From JAFAMS01 sp049520515 (GTDB lineage: Bacteria; Vulcanimicrobiota; Vulcanimicrobiia; Vulcanimicrobiales; Vulcanimicrobiaceae), in the NCBI GenBank assembly GCA_049520515.1, contig JBEKPS010000007.1, forward strand, positions 159,266 to 223,265: a stretch of 64,000 nt of DNA, given 5' to 3'. How positions within the stretch are numbered: the first letter of the stretch is position 1; every line of letters begins with the position of its first letter. Shown here piece by piece: positions 1 to 8,633 of this stretch. A program made the position numbers and the translations under genes. The notes below the pieces were generated by a model, which did no database searches, was not told the DNA's origin, and saw nothing but the letters and a program-made list of their open reading frames with translations.

Positions 1-428
1 ACGAAGGCCCGGCGCGCGGTGAGATCGACGCGCAAGTCGCCGGCATCGAGAACGCTCTGCGGGGGACGTTCCGCGCGTCGCAAGAGCGCACGAATGCGCG
101 CAACCAGCTCTTGCGCGACAAATGGTTTGACAAGGTAGTCGTCGGCGCCGCAATCCAGACCGCGAACGCGGTCTTCGACGGCGTCGCGGGCCGTCAACAT
201 CAAAACCGGCGTAGAAACGCCGGCCTCGCGAGCTTTAGAGCAGACCGAAAAACCATCCCCTTTGGGGATCACCAGATCCAGTACCGCGAGGTCGAATTCG
301 CCGTCGATGAGCTGCGCAAGCGCAGATTCTCCGTCCGCAACATGCGAGATCGAGTACCGCTCGCGTTCCAGCATACGCGTGACGGCCTCGGCGATTTCCT
401 CGTTGTCCTCAACCAGTAAGATTCGCAT
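1..428 (-). CDS. OmpR-type response regulator (3' end outside window)
   Basis: Reading the minus strand from the ATG at 428 gives a complete receiver domain: the N-terminus MRILLVEDNEE has the acidic pocket (E7, D8), D51 in AVLDL is the expected phosphorylation site, LMLTARD holds the conserved Thr, and DDYLVKPF the conserved Lys. After about residue 125 a linker leads into LRVDLTARRAF, which looks like the start of an OmpR/PhoB winged-helix DNA-binding domain. The gene runs off the left edge, so a partner kinase may lie beyond it. It begins 2 bases after the stop of the TPR gene and is probably co-transcribed with it. Family assignment is firm; the signal and targets are unknown. Confidence 0.9.
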   Translation of the reverse strand, partial: MRILLVEDNEEIAEAVTRMLERERYSISHVADGESALAQLIDGEFDLAVLDLVIPKGDGFSVCSKAREAGVSTPVLMLTARDAVEDRVRGLDCGADDYLVKPFVAQELVARIRALLRRAERPPQSVLDAGDLRVDLTARRAF

Positions 429-430
429 CG

Positions 431-1237
431 TTATTGCGCGATCGTGTCGTGAATGGAGACCGCCATGTTCCGCAAGCTTGGATCCGACGCATCTTGCATC
501 ACCGCTTCGAAGGCCATGCGTGCTTCGGCGCGGCGTCCTTCGCGCAGGAGCACGATGCCGAGCGCAAAGCGGGCTCGCGGATATTGCGGCGACGAGGTCA
601 ATGCCGCATGCAGCTCGCGCTCGGCGACGTCGAGACGGCCGTCTTGCAGAGCGACCAGCGCGAGATCGTAGTGCGCGGGTGCGTAGGCGGGATTGCGGTC
701 GACCAGTTTATTGAAATCCGCACGTGCGGTCGTCATATCGCCCGCGCGCAGCGCGACGAGCCCTTGCGAATAGAGGGCGCGTGCGGACGTCGGCGCGAGC
801 GCGATAAAGCGATCCGCGGCGGCGCGCGCACCGGCTGCATCGTTCCGGTCGAGATCGACGCTGACCAAGTTGGCATAAGCCGCCAGAAAGCCCGGATCGC
901 GGGTAATTGCGTCTTGCAGCTCGCTCGCGGCGCGATCGAGCTCACGAGCGCCGGCGAATGCGAGCGCGAGGTTGTAGTGAGCGGTTGAGTTTTGCGGCTC
1001 GCCGGGATTGCGCTTTAACGCCTCCTCGAATTCGGTGATGGCCTGTGCGTAATCAGCGCGATTGAGTGCGGCCATGCCGCGCGCGAAACGTTCCCGGATT
1101 TCACGCGTGATCGCAAGGTTGCGCAGCGTCGCGCGATCGGTCGAGGTCGGTGTCGGCGCTCCATAGCTCTGTGCGTTCGCGGCCAATGGAAAGCCGGCGA
1201 CCAGGCAGAGTGCGAGCGCTACGGCGCGCACGCTCAT
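431..1237 (-). CDS. Exported TPR-repeat protein
   Basis: 268 residues. The N-terminus (MSVRAVALALCLVAGFPLA, then ANAQ) is a typical Sec signal peptide with cleavage near residue 23. From about residue 50 the protein is built of five or so 34-residue tetratricopeptide units, seen as A-x2-Y/F-x2-A and N-P-x-Y/F spacings such as HYNLALAF, AYANLVSVD and HYDLALVALQ. TPR domains are protein-protein scaffolds, so it is probably a periplasmic scaffold or envelope assembly factor. It overlaps the small upstream gene by 4 bases (ATGA) and is followed at once by the response regulator gene. The partner is unknown. Confidence 0.8.
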   Translation of the reverse strand: MSVRAVALALCLVAGFPLAANAQSYGAPTPTSTDRATLRNLAITREIRERFARGMAALNRADYAQAITEFEEALKRNPGEPQNSTAHYNLALAFAGARELDRAASELQDAITRDPGFLAAYANLVSVDLDRNDAAGARAAADRFIALAPTSARALYSQGLVALRAGDMTTARADFNKLVDRNPAYAPAHYDLALVALQDGRLDVAERELHAALTSSPQYPRARFALGIVLLREGRRAEARMAFEAVMQDASDPSLRNMAVSIHDTIAQ

Positions 1238-1479
1238 TTTCCGGGCGTTGGTTGCGGTAAATGGGCGTCGCGAATCGAGACCGTCGTTGCGGCCTTCTCA
1301 GGCTCGCAAGCCCAGCCGACTCTCCCTTCGACGGGAATCGGTCCGAGCAGCGACGGTGCCTGCGACGGTTCGAGAACTTGCTCCATCACGGCGGGGTTGA
1401 GCTCCACGCCGGCGACGGCCATGGCCGTCCCCAACGCCAGGAGCAAGGCGCCCATCGCGAAAGCGAGCTTAAAGTTCAT
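1234..1479 (-). CDS. Small exported protein, unknown function
   Basis: 81 residues: a signal peptide or anchor (hydrophobic run from about residue 4 to 24, ending ...AVAGVEL) followed by a short Pro-rich tail with a single Cys (WACEPEK). No family recognised. It is the first gene of a set ending with the response regulator, with a 4-base ATGA overlap onto the TPR gene, and it lies about 30 bases from the start of the divergent TonB-receptor-like gene. The coupling to a TPR protein suggests a small envelope partner; that is inference. Confidence 0.6.
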   Translation of the reverse strand: MNFKLAFAMGALLLALGTAMAVAGVELNPAVMEQVLEPSQAPSLLGPIPVEGRVGWACEPEKAATTVSIRDAHLPQPTPGK

Positions 1480-1509
1480 CGTCTCCCTTTACCATCCGGG
1501 CATGAGGAA

Positions 1510-3249
1510 TTGCTGAAAACGGGATCCGTTGCGGTTGTGCTCTGGCTTGTGCTGGCTACGCCGCCCACCCTAGCTAGCTCTCTTCTGACCGGAATTGTGC
1601 GCGACACGCACGGAACGCCAATCGCCGGCGCTACCGTAACCGCGTTGGATCGCAGCGGTACGATCGCGACGACGGATTCGGATGGGACGTTCGCGCTCGA
1701 GGGGCCGCAGCGGCCCGAGCGCGTGCGCATTACGTGCCGGTTTTGTCGTACCGCAACAGTCGCCGTCGATCCGAGCGAGCCGGTCGTCGCTATCTTGCAG
1801 CGCTACGACGCGCTCACGTCCGATGGGCCGTCCGCCGCCGATTTGATGGCGCTACCCTACACGCAGATTGAAGACGCGCTTGCGCTCAAACCGTTCGAAG
1901 TCTTGCGCTTGGGCTTCGGTGCTCCGAACGATCGTTCGCTTTCGGATCGCGGTCTGGGGAACACCGCGCTTGTCCTCGACGGCGACGCGCCGACGTACGA
2001 CATTGCATCCTATCTTCCGACCGCGCTCGCAACGACGCCGGCGCATTCCGGAAATGTCATGACCTTCGAGCCGTCGAGCAGCGCGTATCAGTACGGTCCT
2101 TACGCGACTGCCGGCCTCATCGCGCTCTCGCGCGATCCTGCAGTCGTCGAGCAGGCCGCATGGGGAAACGCATCCGCGTTCCGTTTGTCGGGCGGCACGC
2201 CGGATTTCGGCGTTTCGCTCGGCTCGGACGGCGATGACTATACCGAGCGCGAGCGGATCGTCGCAAGTGGTACGGCGGGTTTTGCCGGCGGGACGATCGA
2301 CGCGCAATTGTCTTCGTCGCGCGCGGTCACCGTGCTGCCGACGACGATGTACGACCTTTCTGAATCGAGCGCCACCGTCGGATTCACAGAGCAATTCGGC
2401 CGCGTGCGCTTCCGCTTGTCAGCAGCTGATGCGTTCGGCACGCAAAGCTTTTTCGCGAACGACACGATTTGGAACGACGCTGCCCTCAAGGCGTCTGCGA
2501 GCACGCTTTTTGGCGTCGTCGCTTTCGATGCTGGAGCGCAATACTCGAACGATTCGAACTACATTGCTTCGAGCGATAATGCAGTTAATTTCGGACAAGC
2601 TACCGTCTACGTTCATGCGCACGTTCCCGGCCGCACCAGTGTCGATTTCGGCATCGCGCACACGACCTACGATACCGAGAGCGGAACCCGCAACGTGACA
2701 CTGCCGTCGCTGATGGTCGTGCAAGGGCTCGGCGCGTTCTCTGTTACCGGCGGCATCTCTGAGTCGCTCGTTCGGATCTCCCAATACAACGCACCCTATC
2801 TCGCCGCGCTTGCGGAAGCGCACCTCGACTATACCGACGGCCAGCGCCTTCGCGCCGAGGTCCAGACCTACGGCCAAGTCACGAATGTCGACAATAGTCA
2901 CGGGCTTACTGGGGCCGGCGTGTCACTCGAATATCAGATCACGCCGACGACGAGCATTCGCGCGTGGTCGCTTCGCCTCCAGAACGACGACAATGCGTAC
3001 GGCGGCGTTCAGGACTTGCCGTACATCTCGGGCGACTCGCTCTGGATTACGAGCCAGAATGGTGGCTTTCGTATCGACGCAATCTATCGCCGCACCGCGA
3101 CGCAAGTCAACTATCTCTATGCGCAAACGCGGCGTGGAGTCGACGGCGACGTGTATTTCCCGCTCTCGCTCCGGACCTCGATCGGTCTACGCAGCGAGCT
3201 CCGCCCGCAGGGCCGGCGCAGCTCCCTCGTCCTCAACTTTACAGGCTAA
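1510..3249 (+). CDS. TonB-dependent-receptor-like protein with carboxypeptidase-regulatory-like domain
   Basis: About 579 residues from the TTG at 1510. That start gives a signal peptide (LLKTGSVAVVLWLVLATPP then TLA); the open frame extends upstream to 1261, but that part is antisense to the divergent small gene and is not protein-like. Residues about 25-95 form a carboxypeptidase-D regulatory-like beta-sandwich (TGIVRDTHGTPIAGATVTA). A plug-like segment follows (SDRGLGNTALVLDGDAPTYD), then many short amphipathic strands typical of an outer-membrane barrel, ending in ...SSLVLNFTG. It is shorter than usual TonB receptors (700 or more residues) and shows no clear TonB box. Substrate unknown. 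The start codon is uncertain (CTG 1513 or GTG 1537 are alternatives). Confidence 0.7.
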   Translation: MLKTGSVAVVLWLVLATPPTLASSLLTGIVRDTHGTPIAGATVTALDRSGTIATTDSDGTFALEGPQRPERVRITCRFCRTATVAVDPSEPVVAILQRYDALTSDGPSAADLMALPYTQIEDALALKPFEVLRLGFGAPNDRSLSDRGLGNTALVLDGDAPTYDIASYLPTALATTPAHSGNVMTFEPSSSAYQYGPYATAGLIALSRDPAVVEQAAWGNASAFRLSGGTPDFGVSLGSDGDDYTERERIVASGTAGFAGGTIDAQLSSSRAVTVLPTTMYDLSESSATVGFTEQFGRVRFRLSAADAFGTQSFFANDTIWNDAALKASASTLFGVVAFDAGAQYSNDSNYIASSDNAVNFGQATVYVHAHVPGRTSVDFGIAHTTYDTESGTRNVTLPSLMVVQGLGAFSVTGGISESLVRISQYNAPYLAALAEAHLDYTDGQRLRAEVQTYGQVTNVDNSHGLTGAGVSLEYQITPTTSIRAWSLRLQNDDNAYGGVQDLPYISGDSLWITSQNGGFRIDAIYRRTATQVNYLYAQTRRGVDGDVYFPLSLRTSIGLRSELRPQGRRSSLVLNFTG

Positions 3250-3283
3250 AAGCGCTTCAGAGTTCCCTCATACCTTAGCGATA

Positions 3284-3299
3284 GGCTGCGCAAGCAGCC
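3284..3299. terminator. GNRA-capped stem-loop between convergent genes
   Basis: GGCTGC-GCAA-GCAGCC is a perfect 6-bp stem with a GCAA tetraloop in the 85-base gap between the convergent TonB-like gene and dnaJ. There is no T-run on either side, so a terminator role is only suggested by position. Confidence 0.3.
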
Positions 3300-3334
3300 G
3301 CGCATTGCCGAGCGGTGCGCGACTGCGCTAACGT

Positions 3335-4363
3335 TTATGCTTTGCCGTTGCGGAGCGTCGCGAGCTCGCGGTACAGTTTGATTTCTTTGTCGGAGAGATT
3401 TTGCGGAACCGTGCCGATCAGGCGCACGTATTGATCGCCGTTACCGCCGCCCTTAGGATGGGGCATTCCCTTCCCCGTCAGACGTAAGAGCTTATTGCTC
3501 TGCGTTCCGGCGGGTACGGTCATCGTAACGTCGCCGCTCATCGTAGGGACGCGGAGGTCGCCGCCAAGTACGAGTTCGTAAATCGAAACGGGCATGTCGA
3601 TGTACAGATCGTCGTCTTTGCGCGTGTAGGTCTGATCGTCTTTGATGTGGACGACCAAATACAAATCGCCCTTCGGTCCGCCGCCGATTCCCGTCGCGCC
3701 TTGACCAGCAAGGCGTATACGTTGCCCTTCGCGCACGCCTTTCGGAATGGTTACGTCGAAATGTTTCGTTTCGAGGACGCGGCCGGTGCCGTGACACTTC
3801 GGGCAGATGCTCTTGCCGACGGTTCCGGTTCCCTTACACTGCGGGCATAAGTCTTCGATTTGCAGCGAGACGGATTTCGTTCCGCCGTCGTACGATTCGC
3901 GTAGCGAGAGATCGAGCGTCGTCTCGAGATCTTGACCCCGTTGCTGGAACGGTTGCCGCGTCGCACGACGACCGCCGTCTTTCCCGACTCCGGAAAAGAA
4001 CGCATCGAAGAAGTCCGAGAATCCGCTAGGCCCGCCTGCGCCTCCGAAACCGCCGAAGTTTGAGGTGTTGAAATCCTCTTGCTGCTGCTGAGTGCGATAG
4101 CGGCGCTGTTGTTCGGCTTGCTGCGCAGCGCGCTGCCAATCCGAACCGAGCACGTCGTATTTCTTACGCTTGTCTGCGTCGCCCAATACTTCGTAAGCCT
4201 CGGCGATTTCTTTGAATTTCTCCTCGGCTTCTTTCGGACTCTTTGGGTTAGCGTCCGGATGCCACTTGCGCGCAAGCCGCCGATACGCAGACTTGATATC
4301 TTTCTCGGCGGCATTTTTCGGAACGCCTAGGACTTGATAATAGTCCTTGTAGTTCATCGGCAC
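3335..4363 (-). CDS. dnaJ: Chaperone DnaJ with reduced zinc domain
   Basis: 342 residues. The J domain (about 6-70) carries the HPD loop in WHPDANPKSP, and a Gly/Phe region follows (GGFGGAGGPSGFSDFF). The zinc domain holds only two CxxCxGxG motifs (CPQCKGTG and CPKCHGTG) instead of the usual four, so it can form one zinc site at most. The C-terminal substrate-binding beta domains are intact (VTIPKGVREGQRIRLAG and VTVPAGTQSNKLLRL). It stimulates DnaK ATPase and delivers substrates. Third gene of dnaK-grpE-dnaJ, 12 bases after grpE. The pared-down zinc domain explains the length below the usual 370-380. Confidence 0.95.
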   Translation of the reverse strand: MPMNYKDYYQVLGVPKNAAEKDIKSAYRRLARKWHPDANPKSPKEAEEKFKEIAEAYEVLGDADKRKKYDVLGSDWQRAAQQAEQQRRYRTQQQQEDFNTSNFGGFGGAGGPSGFSDFFDAFFSGVGKDGGRRATRQPFQQRGQDLETTLDLSLRESYDGGTKSVSLQIEDLCPQCKGTGTVGKSICPKCHGTGRVLETKHFDVTIPKGVREGQRIRLAGQGATGIGGGPKGDLYLVVHIKDDQTYTRKDDDLYIDMPVSIYELVLGGDLRVPTMSGDVTMTVPAGTQSNKLLRLTGKGMPHPKGGGNGDQYVRLIGTVPQNLSDKEIKLYRELATLRNGKA

Positions 4364-4375
4364 TTCGATTGTACG

Positions 4376-4879
4376 CTAGCTGGATTTTGCGACGATGACT
4401 CTCGCGGGGCGAAGAACCTCATCGCCGTATTTGTAACCGCGCTGCGCTTCTTCGACCACAATATCATCGGCGACGCCCGGAGTCGGCTGCGTTCCAATCG
4501 CTTCTGCAAGCGTCGGATCGAAACGTTGTCCCTTGACGGAGTATGGTCGAACATTTTCGCTGGCGAGGACTTGCTCGAAGCCCCTCAGCGTTTGCTCGAC
4601 GCCTTTGCGTGTCGTTTCGGCATCCGCGTCGTGCGCCAGCGCACGCTCGAGATTATCCATCACCGGAAGAATTCGCTCGAGAAGCTGGCGCTTTCCGGCG
4701 GTCGCGATATCCGCGAACTGCCGTTCGATGCGTTTCTTGTAGTTTTCGAAGTCGGCCATCGCGTAGAGGTACTTGTTGTAGTTCTCTTCGGCTTTGGCTT
4801 TCGCGGCCGCAAGCTCAGATGCGGGATCGCCCTGCGGCGCAGAACCCTGCGCCGCAGTCGTTTCCGTATTCGTGTCCAT
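4376..4879 (-). CDS. grpE: Nucleotide exchange factor GrpE
   Basis: 167 residues. A disordered N-terminus rich in T, Q and A is followed by the long dimerising helix (about 25-75, including YLYAMADFENYKKRIERQ). The C-terminal beta domain ends with the GrpE signature (about residues 140-160, VVEEAQRGYKYGDEVLRPA). It releases ADP from DnaK. It sits between dnaK (5-base gap) and dnaJ. Confidence 0.97.
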   Translation of the reverse strand: MDTNTETTAAQGSAPQGDPASELAAAKAKAEENYNKYLYAMADFENYKKRIERQFADIATAGKRQLLERILPVMDNLERALAHDADAETTRKGVEQTLRGFEQVLASENVRPYSVKGQRFDPTLAEAIGTQPTPGVADDIVVEEAQRGYKYGDEVLRPARVIVAKSS

Positions 4880-4884
4880 TGAAG

Positions 4885-6762
4885 TTACTTAGCTTCTTTG
4901 AACTCAGCGTCGATTACGTCATCGGACGATTGCGACGACGCCGTCGACTCGCTGTGCTGCTGCTGTTGTCCGTTCGTCGCGCCGTCATGCGTCGCGCCGT
5001 TTTCGGACTGCCCGTCACCCGGAGCCGCACCGCTCTTTTGATAGAGGGCTTCGGCCATCTTGTAACTGGCTTGCTGCAGCTTCTCGGTCGCAGCTTTGAC
5101 CTCGGCGACCGTGCCGTTTTCGGAGATCCGCCTCAAATCGCCGAGCGCAGTCTCAACATCCGCCTTGGCAGATGGGTCGAGTTTGTCGCCGACTTCCTTG
5201 AGCGATTTCTCCGTCGAGTAGGTCAACGAGCTCGCAGCGTTGCGAACTTCCGCTTCTTCGCGCTTGCGATGATCTTCCGCGGCGAATGCCTCGGCGTCTT
5301 TGACCATGCGATCGACTTCGTCTTTGTTGAGATTTGTCGATGCAGTGACCGTGATCTTTTGCTCGCGACCCGTGCCGAGATCTTTCGCGTTGACGCTTAC
5401 GAGGCCGTTGGCATCGATGTCGAACGTGACTTCGATCTGCGGTACCCCGCGCGGAGCCGCTGGAATTCCGTCGAGGCGGAAGCGCCCGAGCGTCTTGTTG
5501 TCGCCCGCCATATCGCGCTCACCCTGCAGGACGTGAATGTCGACCGAGGTCTGGCCGTCTTCCGCCGTCGTGAAGATTTGCGCCTTACGCGTCGGAATCG
5601 TCGTATTGCGTTCGATCAGCTTGGTGTTGACGCCACCGAGCGTTTCGATGCCGAGCGACAGCGGCGTAACGTCGAGCAGTACGACGTCGTGCACTTCGCC
5701 CGAGAGGACGCCGGCCTGAATCGCTGCACCAACCGCGACGACTTCGTCGGGATTGACGGTTTGATTCGGCTCTTTGCCCGTGAGCTTTTGAACAAGCTCT
5801 TGAATGACCGGCATGCGCGTCGCGCCGCCGACCATTACGACCTGGTCGATCTTCGAGATATCGAGTCCTGAATCGCTCAAAGCGCTCTTGAACGGCTGCA
5901 CGGTGCGATCGGTGAGATCGCTCGTCATACGTTCGAAATCGGCGCGCGTGAGCGTGTAGTCCAAGTGCTTCGGACCATTTTGATCCGCCGTAACGAACGG
6001 CAGATTGATTGACGTCTGAACCATCGAGCTCAGCTCGATCTTGGCTTTTTCGGCCGCTTCGGTCAGACGTTGCATCGCCTGCTTGTCGCTGGAAAGATCG
6101 ATGCCTTGATCTTTGCGGAATTCGCCGACGAGCCAATCGACGATGCGCTTGTCGTAGTCGTCGCCGCCGAGGTGCGTGTCACCGTTGGTAGCCTTAACTT
6201 CGAAAACACCGTCACCGACCTCGAGGATCGAGACGTCGAACGTGCCGCCGCCGAGATCCCAAACGAGGATCGTCTCGTTGCCTTTTTTCTCGAGACCGTA
6301 CGCGAGCGATGCCGCGGTCGGCTCGTTGATAATACGCAGAACGTCGATGCCTGCTATGCGGCCGGCGTCTTTCGTTGCTTGCCGTTGCGCGTCATTAAAG
6401 TACGCCGGAACGGTGATGACGGCTTTCGTGACGCGTTCGCCGAGATACGTTGATGCGTCGTTGACGAGCTTCTGCAGGATCATCGCCGAGATTTCTTGCG
6501 GTGAGTAATCCTTGCCGTCGATTTTAACTTTGAAATCCGTGCCCATCTGTCGTTTGATCGACGCGATGGTGCGCTCCGGATTGGTTATTGCTTGGCGCTT
6601 CGCAAGCTGTCCCACCAAACGTTCGCCGGTTTTTGTAAACGCGACGACGGATGGCGTCGTCCGGTTGCCTTCCGCATTGGGAATGACGACCGGTTGCGAG
6701 CCTTCCATTACGGCGACGACCGAGTTAGTCGTGCCAAGGTCGATGCCGACCACTTTTGCCAT
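4885..6762 (-). CDS. dnaK: Hsp70 chaperone DnaK
   Basis: 625 residues with all Hsp70 landmarks: phosphate-1 loop GIDLGTTNS at the N-terminus, IINEPTAASLAYG near residue 145, phosphate-2 loop DLGGGTFDVSI, the adenosine loop VMVGGATRMP, the linker VVLLDVTPLSLGIE, the substrate-binding beta domain and a helical lid. The tail is Q/S-rich and ends DDVIDAEFKEAK, close to the conserved EEVDAEFEEV-type terminus. First gene of the operon. The upstream region has no CIRCE element (TTAGCACTC-N9-GAGTGCTAA) and no HAIR palindrome, so HrcA or HspR control is not visible. Confidence 0.98.
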   Translation of the reverse strand: MAKVVGIDLGTTNSVVAVMEGSQPVVIPNAEGNRTTPSVVAFTKTGERLVGQLAKRQAITNPERTIASIKRQMGTDFKVKIDGKDYSPQEISAMILQKLVNDASTYLGERVTKAVITVPAYFNDAQRQATKDAGRIAGIDVLRIINEPTAASLAYGLEKKGNETILVWDLGGGTFDVSILEVGDGVFEVKATNGDTHLGGDDYDKRIVDWLVGEFRKDQGIDLSSDKQAMQRLTEAAEKAKIELSSMVQTSINLPFVTADQNGPKHLDYTLTRADFERMTSDLTDRTVQPFKSALSDSGLDISKIDQVVMVGGATRMPVIQELVQKLTGKEPNQTVNPDEVVAVGAAIQAGVLSGEVHDVVLLDVTPLSLGIETLGGVNTKLIERNTTIPTRKAQIFTTAEDGQTSVDIHVLQGERDMAGDNKTLGRFRLDGIPAAPRGVPQIEVTFDIDANGLVSVNAKDLGTGREQKITVTASTNLNKDEVDRMVKDAEAFAAEDHRKREEAEVRNAASSLTYSTEKSLKEVGDKLDPSAKADVETALGDLRRISENGTVAEVKAATEKLQQASYKMAEALYQKSGAAPGDGQSENGATHDGATNGQQQQHSESTASSQSSDDVIDAEFKEAK

Positions 6763-6942
6763 GTTGTTTCGTGCCTTCTTCCCGAGCGAGTGGACCAGCC
6801 GCGAGCGCTAGCTCTTGGCCTTGCCGCTTACCTCAACTCAAGGAGTCAAGAAGTGTAAGGTACGGACCATATTACCGCAAACGGCGGCAGATTGTTCCGC
6901 TCACCTTCTATGACAATTTCCCTGGCACAGAAGTTTCGAAGT

Positions 6943-6964
6943 CACAGGCTTCGCTCGGGATGAC
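6943..6964. repeat. Interspersed repeat copy A
   Basis: CACAGGCTTCGCTCGGGATGAC here is identical over 22 bases to 36267-36288, and a diverged relative in the opposite orientation is at 32907. Copy A lies in the 205-base gap between the dnaK and htrA genes, just after htrA's stop codon side. It looks like a copy of a short genome-wide interspersed palindromic-type element. The rest of 6763-6967 holds no gene. A TTGACT hexamer about 90 bases upstream of dnaK (minus strand) is the only promoter-like hint. Confidence 0.6.
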
Positions 6965-6967
6965 AAA

Positions 6968-8194
6968 CTAGGGTTGCTGCTGGGGTTGTTGTGGCGTATC
7001 CAGGTTCGCCGGCCGCTCGCTTGTCTTGACTTGCACCAGCTTCTTGTTGCCGGCGCTCCAGACTTGGAGACTGACCGTCCCGCCGACGGGGATGCCCTTG
7101 ATGACATTGGTCAGGTCTTGCGGGGTAGCGACCGACTTGCCGTTGGCGCCGAGGATGACGTCGCCGGGTTCGAGGCCGGCTTGGTCGGCCGGGCCGCCGC
7201 CGACGACTTGGGCAACGACGACGCCGTCAGGCCCGTTGTAGCCGAGCTGCGAACGGGCGCCCGAGCTCATCGCCTGGAGCGCGACGCCGATGTAGCCCTC
7301 GTGGGTCCCCTGGGTGATGCCCTTGGTTTTCGTCAGCGCAAGAGCAACTTGCTGAACCGAGTTCGACGGGATCGCGAAGCCGATGCCTTGGGCGGCCTGC
7401 GGGTTCGCGGTCAGCTGGTTGATGCCGATGACGTCGCCGTTGAGGTCGACGAGCGGCCCGCCGGAGTTGCCGGGGTTGATCGGCGCTGAGGTCTGGAGCA
7501 GGCCCTTGAACTGCTGGGCAGCGCCTCCGCCTTCGCCACCGGCGATCTCGTCGCGATGAAAGCCCGAGACAACGCCGACCGTAACGGTCTGCTTGAGCTC
7601 GAGCGGCTCGCCTATTGCGATTGCCCACTGACCCGCTTCGAGACGGTCGGAGTCTGCGAAGCGAAGGGGCGGCGGCAGCTTGGCGTAGTTGTCGACTTTC
7701 ACAAGCGCGAGGTCGACGCCGACGTTCGCAGAGACGAGATGCGCTGGAACGTGATCGCCGTTCGCAAACACGACGTCGATCTTCGAAGGTTGACCGGCAA
7801 AGCCGCCGGTGACGACGTGCGCGTTCGTCAGAATTGCGCCATCACGCGAATACACGAATCCTGAGCCCGAAACGCGACTGTGGAAGGCTTGCGGCCGAAC
7901 GATGCTCGGCCCGCCGAACAGCTGCGCGAACGGATCGACGGGGACGTATTGCTGTCCGTTGACCGTCACGTTGAGCGCGACGACGGACGGTTCGACGCGC
8001 TTGACCGCGCTGACGATACGATCCTGATCGCTTGCTCCGGAGGTCAGCGGCGCCGCGTTCACTTGCGGCGGCGTGTTTCCTGGGCCAGCGACATTGGCGA
8101 AATGGGTGCTCGCGAAGAGCATCATCGAGAAGCTGCCGATGATCGCGCCAGTAAGGCCGACGATGGCAGTCTGCATAATCCGAGAACGAATCAT
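6968..8194 (-). CDS. HtrA/DegP-type serine protease with PDZ domain
   Basis: 408 residues. An N-terminal membrane anchor (about 8-30, AIVGLTGAIIGSFSMMLFA) precedes a trypsin-like domain with the triad His (TNAHVV), Asp (VDLALVKVD) and Ser (GNSGGPLVDLNG). One PDZ domain follows (about 300-385, GVVVAQVVGGGPADQAGLEPGD), with a P/Q-rich tail. One PDZ and an uncleaved anchor make it DegS/HtrA-like rather than DegP-like. It degrades misfolded envelope proteins, which fits its place beside dnaK. An alternative start is the Met at residue 7. Confidence 0.93.
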   Translation of the reverse strand: MIRSRIMQTAIVGLTGAIIGSFSMMLFASTHFANVAGPGNTPPQVNAAPLTSGASDQDRIVSAVKRVEPSVVALNVTVNGQQYVPVDPFAQLFGGPSIVRPQAFHSRVSGSGFVYSRDGAILTNAHVVTGGFAGQPSKIDVVFANGDHVPAHLVSANVGVDLALVKVDNYAKLPPPLRFADSDRLEAGQWAIAIGEPLELKQTVTVGVVSGFHRDEIAGGEGGGAAQQFKGLLQTSAPINPGNSGGPLVDLNGDVIGINQLTANPQAAQGIGFAIPSNSVQQVALALTKTKGITQGTHEGYIGVALQAMSSGARSQLGYNGPDGVVVAQVVGGGPADQAGLEPGDVILGANGKSVATPQDLTNVIKGIPVGGTVSLQVWSAGNKKLVQVKTSERPANLDTPQQPQQQP

Positions 8195-8294
8195 CAGTAC
8201 TTGGTCCTTTTGCGTGCCGGTTGGATATTGGTTCGTAGGAGCACTACCTGGAACGAGTTTCGAAAGTTGCTCGGTTCCGTCCGGCTCGCAGAAT

Positions 8295-8579
8295 TTACTT
8301 TTCTCGCAACAGATCGTCGATTGGGATCTGGCGGCGAATTGCGGCGCGAATCCGGTCCAGCTGCGCGAGTCGCAAATCTTCCCAACGCAAGCGAAGGATC
8401 ACCGCCGCGCGACGGCGCGCTCGCCGGCTGAAGAGGTCACCGGCGTACGCGGACATCGTCGCCCGAGAAGGCGGCCTCCCAGGGTGCGGCGCAACGGGGT
8501 GTTGGACATTGGAATGGTGGGCAGGCGAACCTTGGACGGGGACAACGAGTACGAGAAGGGCGACAAGTAACCCGAGCAT
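8295..8579 (-). CDS. Small exported His/Arg-rich protein
   Basis: 94 residues. The start at 8579 has a strong ribosome site (GGAGG, 8 bases before ATG). A signal peptide (MLGLLVALLVLVVPVQGSPA) is followed by a His/Pro-rich stretch (HHSNVQHPVAPHPGRPP) and a basic helix (RARRRAAVILRLRWEDLRLAQ). It stands alone, divergent from the RNase J gene and about 100 bases upstream of htrA on the same strand, so the two could share a transcript. No family recognised; a helical periplasmic chaperone-like or metal-binding role would be guesswork. Confidence 0.6.
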   Translation of the reverse strand: MLGLLVALLVLVVPVQGSPAHHSNVQHPVAPHPGRPPSRATMSAYAGDLFSRRARRRAAVILRLRWEDLRLAQLDRIRAAIRRQIPIDDLLREK

Positions 8580-8633
8580 GCAACAAACCTCCGCACGCCG
8601 CTTTCACGCTCCCCGCGCAAACGACAAGGGGGC

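Noticed and set aside
1261..1509. N-terminal extension of the TonB-receptor-like gene
   Set aside because: Lies antisense to a convincing small gene and has no signal peptide; the leader appears only from about 1510.
4543..5871. 442-residue open frame antisense to grpE and dnaK
   Set aside because: Arg/Leu-rich product without domain character, opposite two certain genes; open only because of codon bias in a GC-rich genome.
6763..6967. CIRCE or HAIR operator before dnaK
   Set aside because: ACTCAAG occurs near 6838, but the mate CTTGAGT at the required distance is missing, and no TTAGCACTC-N9-GAGTGCTAA.
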